Below, piece by piece: positions 1 to 5,465 of a DNA stretch of 5,465 nt (the first letter of the stretch is position 1; each line of letters starts with the position of its first letter). The DNA comes from Micrococcales bacterium. GTDB lineage: Bacteria; Actinomycetota; Actinomycetes; S36-B12; UBA10799. The stretch lies in the NCBI GenBank assembly GCA_023252115.1, contig JAHEXM010000149.1:1-5465 (forward strand), written 5' to 3'. Both the position numbers and the translations under genes were made by a program. Under the pieces are notes generated by a model, which searched no databases, was not told the origin of the DNA, and saw nothing but the letters and a program-made list of their open reading frames with translations.

Positions 1-476
1 GTATTCACGATGGCTGTTAGCGGAGCACCAGTCACCGGACTGAATCGCGCTTTCGTGACGGAATCCACCATTGCTGCAGCGACCTGGGTCGTCATGGTGT
101 CTTGAGGATGAAGAGCGCTAACGAATGCACTGCTCACCACGACGAGTGGTTCAAGGCGCGCAGGAGACTGCGCATCGATCACGTGGATGTCGCTGAGGTG
201 ACCCAGGTAAGCCAATGAACGTCGCGAGCTCGTGCGCGTTGGCGAGGGTGGTTTCGCTGTGATGTCAATACGCGGGTAATACGGCTCGCCAGGCCGGGTA
301 ACGAGGTCGCGATATTGACCTCTGACTACTGGTCCTAGCGCAATTGTTTGTTGAAGGGTGGTGGGGGCACCAGAGGGTTTAAGCGGTGCCGCTAGCGCGC
401 GGCCCAAAGCATCGGCTGGCAAATACAGTGCTCCCGCCAAGACCGCGGTGGACGACAGGAAAGCACGTCGCGACAT
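1..476 (-). CDS. Tat-exported metallophosphoesterase, PPA1498-like family (3' end off the window)
   Basis: The minus strand is open from ATG 476 to the left edge: 158 whole codons and no stop, so the C-terminal part is missing. The N-terminus is a twin-arginine signal: SRRAFL at residues 2-7, a hydrophobic stretch at about 8-20, and an AlaAlaPro cleavage-like region near 29-31. The protein is therefore probably folded inside the cell and exported. Residues 90-109 hold a calcineurin-like metallophosphoesterase first motif, with Asp96 and His98 (SDIH) as likely metal ligands, followed by DAQSPARLE. Further on come PQDTMTTQVAAAMVD (124-138) and SPVTGAPL (146-153), both typical of the long-insert family TIGR03767 (PPA1498 type). 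The TGD motif expected next falls just past the edge. The substrate is unknown. It lies behind the fusion gene on the same strand but is separated by 174 bases and a probable terminator. An in-frame GTG at 512 is an alternative start. The family call is from remembered motifs, not a search. Confidence 0.83.
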   Translation of the reverse strand, partial: MSRRAFLSSTAVLAGALYLPADALGRALAAPLKPSGAPTTLQQTIALGPVVRGQYRDLVTRPGEPYYPRIDITAKPPSPTRTSSRRSLAYLGHLSDIHVIDAQSPARLEPLVVVSSAFVSALHPQDTMTTQVAAAMVDSVTKARFSPVTGAPLTAIVN

Positions 477-490
477 ACCGGACAGCGGAA

Positions 491-495
491 CCTCC
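491..495 (-). promoter_or_regulatory. Possible Shine-Dalgarno (GGAGG) for the metallophosphoesterase
   Basis: GGAGG on the minus strand is a strong anti-16S match, but 14 bases separate it from ATG 476, longer than the usual 5-9. A CTG at 485 lies in frame at a 5-base spacing and would add only three residues. The in-frame GTG at 512 lies upstream of this site and has no comparable site of its own. I keep ATG 476 because it sits right before the twin-arginine motif. The site leaves the exact start uncertain by a few residues. Confidence 0.4.
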
Positions 496-579
496 AGTTG
501 CTGGCAGCGCACAGCGCTGGGCGGGCTGATCAATCCAAACCTAGCGGCAATGTGTCTTCAGTCCGGGCAACCGCCCTCC

Positions 580-630
580 CGCAAGGTGGAACAAAATGGT
601 TGGACTATGGACGGAATGTTCCACCTTGCG
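580..630 (-). terminator. Perfect 14-bp inverted repeat, probable terminator of the fusion gene
   Basis: Bases 580-593 (CGCAAGGTGGAACA) and 617-630 (TGTTCCACCTTGCG) are exact reverse complements around a 23-base loop. In the minus-strand transcript the stem starts 20 bases after the TAG stop of the phosphorylase fusion, where a terminator is expected. A second small hairpin (GGGC-GGTT-GCCC, 576-565) follows three bases later. There is no U-tract, which many actinobacterial terminators also lack. The long loop weakens a classical intrinsic-terminator reading. It could instead be a protein-binding site for the downstream gene, or an mRNA 3'-end stabiliser. The rest of the 477-650 spacer shows no convincing promoter. 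Confidence 0.5.
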
Positions 631-650
631 CAGGGGGATAGGTCCTGGGG

Positions 651-3600
651 CTAGGCCTCGTGGCGGTGCAGTTGCGCCTTGCACACGCCGTCGATGTCCA
701 GCGCGCATTCGGTGCCGCGGACCTCAACCCGAAGCGGTGGTTCACCGTCAGGTCGGCGCCTCAGGGACAGGTGATCGTGATTAATCGATACCTCCACTGC
801 GTCGTGTTCGGCGAAGCAGAGGCGGAAGTCGAGTTGTTCGATCTCGCGCGGGAGTCGTGGATTGAGTCGAAGGCGCCCACTGCGCACCTCAAGTCCGGTA
901 AAACCACGCTGCAACAAGTCAACAGTTCCCGCCATTGCACCCAGGTGAATGCCTTCGCGAGTTGATCCAGATGCATCATCCGAAATGTCGCTGGCAAGGG
1001 CTTGCAAGAAGTAGTTCCACCCGCCTGCTCGGTTGCTCCGTGCCAGGACCCACGCGTGCACCACCTTGGACAAGGTCGATCCATGTGAGGTTCGATTCGC
1101 GTAGTACTCGATGTGTCGAGGGATGAACTCAGCGTCGTAGCTGTAGCCGAGATTGGTCAGGATCTCTTCGAGTTCTTCGTTGGACAACACGTAGAAGAGC
1201 ATCAAGACGTCGGCTTGTTTAGAGAGCCGGTATCGATTGGTGGAGTCGCCTTCAGCATTAAGGATCCGATCGAGCCGTTCCACCGATCCGTATTTCTTGC
1301 GGTATCCATCCCAGTCAAACTCTTTGAGACGGTCGTAATCCTCAAATTGACTGAGCAGACCGTCGTGCCAGCACAACCGCAAGCGTTTGCTGATGTCCTT
1401 CCAGCGGTCGAGGTCTCCACTGTCCACTTCCAACAGATCCAACAGCTCCGACCGGCGTAGGTCTGGAAGTTCATTGAGGCACTCGAGGGTTCTGGTGAAT
1501 AACCACGCTGCCATCACATTCGTATACGCGTTGTTGTCGATACCCGGTTTGTCGTTCCACGGATAGGCGTCATGGAACTCATCCGGTCCCATCACTCCGC
1601 GAATGTCATACCTGCCGTCGGTTGCATCAAACGTCGCCAAACTCGACCAGAACTTGGAGACCTCAATCATGAGTTCGGCGCCACAGTTCGACAAGAACGC
1701 TTTGTCACCGGTGAATTGATAAAACTGCCATGCGTTGTAAGCCACCGAGATGCCTACGTGCCGTTGCAGATGCGAGTTATCCGTCAGCCATTCTCCGGTG
1801 CGTGGATTCAGATGGACCTGCTGCGTTTCCTCGCTGCCATCAGATCCGCTCTGCCAAGGAAACATTGCACCCGCCAGGCCGATCTCACTGGCGGCCTTCC
1901 GAGCCATCGGCAGACGCCGCCACCGATATCTCAGGAGACTTCGGGAAACCTCGGGCAGGCGCATTGTCAGGAACGGGAAGATGAACAACTCGTCCCAGAA
2001 GATGTGCCCGCGGTATGCCTCGCCATGCAGGCCGCGTGCTGGGATTCCAACATCGCGATCGATGCTGTGCGGCGACACTGTCTGCAACAGATGGAATATG
2101 TGAAGACGCGTTTTCTGTAGCGCGTCGTCGTCGCCGACGATGGCCAAGTCGCAGCGCGTCCACAAGTGTTGCCAAGCGCGCGCGTGACTAGCCACCAGGT
2201 GGCTGAATGACGGCGCTTGCGCAACTGCATCTATCGCCTCTCCCGGCCCGCCGCTCGTAGCTCGGTCGCGTGAAGTGAACAGACTCGCGACCTTTTCGAC
2301 TGACACCACGCTGCCTTTCTCAAGATTTAGCACGAGGTCCTGGGTGACACGACCTGGCACCGGTGTGGTTCGCTCGGTCGAAGCAAGCGCGTCAATTGGG
2401 CCGACGACTCGATGTCGCGCTGCCATTGAGATGGAAATGTCGGACTGATTCGTCTTGACCTCAACTTCAACGCAGTCATGTTGCTCCGTCGAACTATTCG
2501 CGGTAACGGCCGCATCGATGACGTTCAGATGGTGGTTGCCAAGACCGACGTATCGGGAAACTCCGTCGTTGTTGACCCGAGCGTCTATCCCACTGCGAAC
2601 GACTATTTGTCCTGACCAATTTTCGGCGACGAAAGTGGTGTCCATGGCGGCCAAATACGGATCAGCCATCGAGACGATGCGCCGTTGGCGAACCATCGTC
2701 TGTTGCCCGCCAGTGAAGTGGACGCGGAATGATCGGGAGAGGATGCCTTGATGGAAATCGAGGACCTGGTGGTAGTCGCTGGTGTTGTTGGCGTCGGCAA
2801 TGAACCAATCGCCATCTGGGGTCTTGAATCGAAGTGACTGCCAATCGGGAAGGTTCACGATGCTTTCGTTTTCGACTTCGCGCCCATTGATCTCGGCCGT
2901 AAGCCTGTTATAGACACCAGCGGCATAGGTGCCGGGGTAGTGGACGCCATCGGCCCGGGATTCGGGAGCTGCGCCGCGGGTCGCAAACCGTCCATTGCCA
3001 AGAGTGCACAACGACTCACGAAGTTGCTCGAGTTCAGGGTCGAACTCGTCGTAGGAAATTGACCATGCACTGTCTGCCGACCAGGTTGGCGCGATGTCAA
3101 CTTCGGCCAAATCCTGGACAGCCCACGTTGCACCCTGACTGACAAGTTCATCGCCGGTCCCGCGCCGTGACACACCGATGACCAAACCGAATCCGCCGAA
3201 CCTGCCTGCGCGTACACCGGATATCGCATCTTCGACGATTGCTGTGCGTTCGGGCACGGTGTTCAGCTGTCGGGCAGCTTCCAAAAAGATCGCCGGATCG
3301 GGTTTGCCGACCAAGTGCAAAGCTGCCGCGGTGAGTCCGTCAACACGCACGGGGAACATGTCCGAGATGCCGCAGACGTCCAACACATGCGCCGTATTTC
3401 GCGAGGCTGAAACCAACGCCACACGAATGCCGGCAAGGTGCAGTTCTTTGACAAGCGCGCGAGATGATTCGAATGCCGCTATTCCTCGCTCATCAATCAG
3501 CGAGAGGAAAAGTTGGTTTTTTCGCTTGCTAAGTCCGGCCACCGTTGCCGCGTCGTCAGCGTCAGTAGATTCACCCGCGGGCAAGAAGACATTGCGTGAA

Positions 3601-3824
3601 GAAAGAAACCCGATGACGCCATCTTCGCGTTGTCGGCCGTCCACGTATTTCAGATAGTCGTCGTGAGTGAATTCGGTGTCCGGGGTAGCCCCAGTCTCGG
3701 GGAGGGACAGGACGCCATCGAAGAGTTGTTTCCAGGCAGCAAAGTGCAACTCGGCTGTGTCAACGATCACGCCGTCCATGTCAAAAATGACGCCATCAAT
3801 GAGCGCCGGATCAATTTTCACCAC
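651..3824 (-). CDS. Bifunctional beta-phosphoglucomutase / GH65 disaccharide phosphorylase fusion
   Basis: This is a 1057-residue cytoplasmic fusion. Residues 1-245 are a HAD beta-phosphoglucomutase: FDMDGVIVDT (14-23; nucleophile Asp15, acid/base Asp17), Ser139 in SAS, Lys174 in GKPDP, and Glu198-Asp199 in VEDA. The cap lies between the first two motifs and contains YVDGRQREDG (60-69). Residues 254-515 are the GH65 N-terminal beta domain, opening with REsLCTLGNGrFaTRG-type sequence (269-284). The helical barrel (about 575-965) has FWDE (609-612), the catalytic acid Glu749 in MGPDEFH, and the phosphate-site motifs KQADV (869-873) and TSHGSTLS (912-919). A small beta domain closes the protein. 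In GH65, phosphorolysis of an alpha-glucobiose gives glucose plus beta-glucose 1-phosphate, which the mutase turns into glucose 6-phosphate. Trehalose, kojibiose, maltose or nigerose cannot be told apart by eye. Mycobacterial Rv3400/Rv3401 are similar but separate, and OtsB1 carries an extra phosphatase domain absent here. The start is GTG 3824; the next codon is also GTG, and no strong ribosome site decides between them. The gene begins 23 bases after the S-component stop. No frameshift or lost catalytic residue is seen. Confidence 0.93.
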   Translation of the reverse strand: MVKIDPALIDGVIFDMDGVIVDTAELHFAAWKQLFDGVLSLPETGATPDTEFTHDDYLKYVDGRQREDGVIGFLSSRNVFLPAGESTDADDAATVAGLSKRKNQLFLSLIDERGIAAFESSRALVKELHLAGIRVALVSASRNTAHVLDVCGISDMFPVRVDGLTAAALHLVGKPDPAIFLEAARQLNTVPERTAIVEDAISGVRAGRFGGFGLVIGVSRRGTGDELVSQGATWAVQDLAEVDIAPTWSADSAWSISYDEFDPELEQLRESLCTLGNGRFATRGAAPESRADGVHYPGTYAAGVYNRLTAEINGREVENESIVNLPDWQSLRFKTPDGDWFIADANNTSDYHQVLDFHQGILSRSFRVHFTGGQQTMVRQRRIVSMADPYLAAMDTTFVAENWSGQIVVRSGIDARVNNDGVSRYVGLGNHHLNVIDAAVTANSSTEQHDCVEVEVKTNQSDISISMAARHRVVGPIDALASTERTTPVPGRVTQDLVLNLEKGSVVSVEKVASLFTSRDRATSGGPGEAIDAVAQAPSFSHLVASHARAWQHLWTRCDLAIVGDDDALQKTRLHIFHLLQTVSPHSIDRDVGIPARGLHGEAYRGHIFWDELFIFPFLTMRLPEVSRSLLRYRWRRLPMARKAASEIGLAGAMFPWQSGSDGSEETQQVHLNPRTGEWLTDNSHLQRHVGISVAYNAWQFYQFTGDKAFLSNCGAELMIEVSKFWSSLATFDATDGRYDIRGVMGPDEFHDAYPWNDKPGIDNNAYTNVMAAWLFTRTLECLNELPDLRRSELLDLLEVDSGDLDRWKDISKRLRLCWHDGLLSQFEDYDRLKEFDWDGYRKKYGSVERLDRILNAEGDSTNRYRLSKQADVLMLFYVLSNEELEEILTNLGYSYDAEFIPRHIEYYANRTSHGSTLSKVVHAWVLARSNRAGGWNYFLQALASDISDDASGSTREGIHLGAMAGTVDLLQRGFTGLEVRSGRLRLNPRLPREIEQLDFRLCFAEHDAVEVSINHDHLSLRRRPDGEPPLRVEVRGTECALDIDGVCKAQLHRHEA

Positions 3825-3847
3825 ACCACCGCTGACATTTGTCCAGC

Positions 3848-4714
3848 CTATGGAACCTTGGCGCCGGCGCCATGGGACGTTAGTCCCGCAGACGGTCCCG
3901 TATGTGGCTGGGAAACATCAACTTTGAAATCAACGGGCTCATCGAAGGCAGCCGCCCGCACTGCATGGCGCAGCGAGCGCAGCACAGGCACACCTGCCAC
4001 TAGAACGAGGCCAGCCGTCAGGATCATCCGTGGAATGTCAAACCCGAGCGACGTCGCCAAACAGAACAACAGCCAATGCTTAACGTTTTCCAGAACATTC
4101 AATCCGGCCACGAATGAAATTCCTGGACTCAGCCCAGTTGTCCATGGCCAAAACCACAGATTCAAAAGGCATCCGTAAACAAGTGATGCACCAGCACCGT
4201 AAATCGCCAGGAGCACGACTTCCTTCTTGCCGCGAATTGCTGGTAAGCAAGCGGCACCAAAACCAATCCAGCCAGCGGCGATCATCTGGAATGGCAGCCA
4301 CGGTCCGATGCCGCCGGTTATTACTGCCGATACCAGCAAAGCCAGGGTGCCCAACACGAAACCGAAACCTCGGCCGAGAACCCGACCCCCAACCACGAGG
4401 ATGACCCACATTGGTTCCAGGCCCGCGGTACCCGCTCCGATCGGTCGAAGTGCGGCGGCCAGCGCGATCAAGATCCCGAGTATTGCAATGCTCCGTGCGT
4501 CGATTCCCTGTTCGGCGATCTGCGCGAGTGCGACCGCGAGAATCAATGGCAGCAGCAGTGCGAACAGCAGTGGCGCGTCAGTGGAATGTCCAAGGACTGC
4601 GCTGCCGGGCTTGGCAAGGAACGGCCAAAAGAAGGCCGCGATTCCGATGGTCGTCAGAATCGTCAGGCTGATGGCGCTCTTGATATTGACCCGGATTGCG
4701 TTGACCTTCGTCAT
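3848..4714 (-). CDS. ECF transporter S component (substrate-binding membrane subunit), substrate unassigned
   Basis: This is a 288-residue, very hydrophobic protein with about six or seven membrane segments, roughly at 13-34, 47-66, 74-90, 101-133, 137-158, 166-189 and 212-245. A conserved-looking core runs through GLEPMWVILVVGGRVLGRGF (98-117), then the small-residue-rich GTLALLVSAVITGG (122-135) and GPWLPFQMIAAGW (137-149). Such glycine-rich segments are typical of S components, which bind a vitamin or cofactor and pack against EcfT. A hydrophilic tail (about 255-288) probably faces the cytoplasm. The upstream EcfT gene overlaps it (ATGA), so this is a dedicated set rather than a lone S component. 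From memory it resembles the actinobacterial proteins named CbrT (predicted cobalamin transporter), but I could not confirm this and saw no B12 riboswitch, since the operon start is outside the window. The start ATG has no strong ribosome site, which fits translational coupling. A role in transport is likely; the substrate is open. Confidence 0.82.
   Translation of the reverse strand: MTKVNAIRVNIKSAISLTILTTIGIAAFFWPFLAKPGSAVLGHSTDAPLLFALLLPLILAVALAQIAEQGIDARSIAILGILIALAAALRPIGAGTAGLEPMWVILVVGGRVLGRGFGFVLGTLALLVSAVITGGIGPWLPFQMIAAGWIGFGAACLPAIRGKKEVVLLAIYGAGASLVYGCLLNLWFWPWTTGLSPGISFVAGLNVLENVKHWLLFCLATSLGFDIPRMILTAGLVLVAGVPVLRSLRHAVRAAAFDEPVDFKVDVSQPHTGPSAGLTSHGAGAKVP
4711..4714 (-). promoter_or_regulatory. 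ATGA stop/start overlap joining EcfT and S component
   Basis: On the minus strand the S-component ATG (4714-4712) and the EcfT TGA (4713-4711) share two bases. The sequence just upstream has no clear Shine-Dalgarno, so ribosomes ending EcfT probably restart on the S component, keeping the two subunits in proportion. This supports one operon and fixes the S-component start. Confidence 0.8.
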
Positions 4715-5465
4715 GGCTGGCTGCCGACCAACTCAGGTAATTCGGCCTTCATCGGTTGCGGGGTTGGCGGTGCGACCCACGTGGGAAGCAGCGCGATGAG
4801 GAGTCCGAGAACGGGTATCAACGGCAAAGTTGGCCACATCAGCGGAGTCACCGAGGGCGACAAAACAGCTGGGTCACTCAATGACGTCGCAACAAACGCA
4901 ACAGCGGCACCAAATCCACTTCCCGAAACAAGCCATTCGATGCCCGTCCATGGATCGGGGCGGTAGCGCGAGCGAACAACGCGGCGACCCGCAACCTGCA
5001 TCCCGAGCAACGATGACAGAACCCCAACAACCAGCAGGCCCATACTTAGCCCCGGAGCCGAGTCGCCGTCAAGCAATCCGTAGACGCCGATCAAAACACC
5101 GATGAGGCCGCCGAGAATGAGTCCCGCGGTAATCCGGCGCGTGCGCGGTGCGACGTCAACCGTTCGGCCGTATCCGCGCGAATCCATCGCTGCGGCCAGT
5201 GTGATCGATCGACGAAGTGCGTTGTCAAAAACCGGTAGCGCCGAACCGACTGTGCCGCGAATGCCGCGGTCGGGTCTGCCGCGTAATCGCCGTGCCGACT
5301 TCACTCGGGCGACGTCAGCGATCAGTTGCGGCGCGAATGTCAGGCCGACAACGACTGAGACGCCGAGTGCATAGAGCGCGGATGGCAGCGATTTGAAAAA
5401 GCGACTAGGTGGAGCCAATGCGTTGGCGGCTCCGATGCACGCCAGGATTGTGGCAAGTCGCAGCC
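4711..5465 (-). CDS. ECF transporter transmembrane subunit EcfT/CbiQ (5' end off the window)
   Basis: The frame is open to the right edge; 250 C-terminal residues are visible. The TTG at 5418 is internal, because family-like sequence (RLATILACIGAANALAPPSR) continues upstream of it. Numbering from the first visible residue, a helix with LTFAPQLIADV (41-51) leads into the first coupling motif ARRLRG (57-62), and a second follows at SRGYGR (95-100). In EcfT these two Ala/Ser-Arg-Gly motifs sit in the coupling helices that dock into the ATPase grooves and transmit ATP hydrolysis to the S component. Four more hydrophobic segments follow (about 111-131, 139-159, 177-195 and 212-230), with RYRPDPW (166-172) between the middle two. 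This long C-terminus is what I recall for actinobacterial CbiQ-like proteins. The stop overlaps the S-component start. ATPase genes are not in view and probably lie upstream, past the edge. Confidence 0.88.
   Translation of the reverse strand, partial: LRLATILACIGAANALAPPSRFFKSLPSALYALGVSVVVGLTFAPQLIADVARVKSARRLRGRPDRGIRGTVGSALPVFDNALRRSITLAAAMDSRGYGRTVDVAPRTRRITAGLILGGLIGVLIGVYGLLDGDSAPGLSMGLLVVGVLSSLLGMQVAGRRVVRSRYRPDPWTGIEWLVSGSGFGAAVAFVATSLSDPAVLSPSVTPLMWPTLPLIPVLGLLIALLPTWVAPPTPQPMKAELPELVGSQP

Noticed and set aside
477..650. Promoter or riboswitch in the spacer before the metallophosphoesterase
   Set aside because: I could not find a well-spaced -35/-10 pair or a recognisable riboswitch core; only the inverted repeat, a small hairpin and a distant GGAGG stand out.
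358..654. Plus-strand open frame of 98 codons across the spacer and the metallophosphoesterase start
   Set aside because: It is antisense to a Tat signal region with clear family motifs, has low-complexity composition and no recognisable domain, and runs through the inverted repeat.
1572..2120. Plus-strand open frame of 182 codons inside the fusion gene
   Set aside because: It is antisense to the conserved GH65 barrel; its composition reflects the opposite-strand codons and it shows no domain.
3860..3871. 12-bp perfect palindrome GGCGCCGGCGCC
   Set aside because: It encodes the Gly-Ala-Gly-Ala tail of the S component; a short GC-rich palindrome inside coding DNA is readily explained by codon use.
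3630..4178. Plus-strand open frame of 182 codons across the fusion/S-component junction
   Set aside because: It is antisense to two well-supported genes and has no recognisable motif.
4227..4799. Plus-strand open frame of 190 codons antisense to the S component
   Set aside because: Its Pro/Arg/Ser/Ala-rich sequence is typical of the reverse of a hydrophobic membrane-protein gene.
5416..5418. TTG as the start codon of the EcfT gene
   Set aside because: Family-like sequence continues in frame upstream to the window edge, and a start here would remove most of the membrane domain.

Overview
The window looks like a chromosomal piece of an actinobacterium (Actinomycetota). The evidence is moderately high-GC DNA, a Tat-dependent metallophosphoesterase of a family known mainly from actinobacteria, an actinobacterial-style long EcfT, and a fused beta-phosphoglucomutase/GH65 phosphorylase related to mycobacterial Rv3400/Rv3401 and OtsB1-type proteins. 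The genus cannot be fixed from the sequence. All recognised genes lie on the minus strand, so transcription runs from right to left.

Layout in transcription order. (1) Beyond 5465 to 4711: the 3' part of an energy-coupling-factor (ECF) transporter transmembrane protein (EcfT/CbiQ family), with its start outside the window. (2) 4714-3848: the substrate-binding S component of the same transporter, overlapping the EcfT stop by an ATGA junction. (3) 3824-651: a 1057-residue bifunctional sugar enzyme, with a HAD-type beta-phosphoglucomutase at the N-terminus and a GH65 inverting disaccharide phosphorylase at the C-terminus, starting 23 bases after the S-component stop. (4) 650-477: an intergenic spacer with a perfect 14-bp inverted repeat 20 bases after the fusion gene's stop, probably its terminator. 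(5) 476 to beyond 1: the 5' part of a Tat-exported metallophosphoesterase, with its 3' end outside the window.

How they work together. EcfT and the S component are parts of one importer and need ATPase subunits, presumably encoded to the right of the window. The fusion enzyme is self-contained: the GH65 half should release beta-glucose 1-phosphate from an alpha-glucoside, and the HAD half should convert it to glucose 6-phosphate for glycolysis. Its position directly behind the transporter suggests cotranscription, but ECF transporters carry vitamins and cofactors, so a shared substrate is not implied. The metallophosphoesterase appears to be a separate unit acting outside the membrane.

I found no RNA genes, CRISPR arrays, insertion sequences or riboswitches. 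Nothing here is clearly an undescribed system. The points most worth a second look are the fused phosphorylase/mutase and its unknown sugar, the unassigned ECF substrate, and the long inverted repeat.
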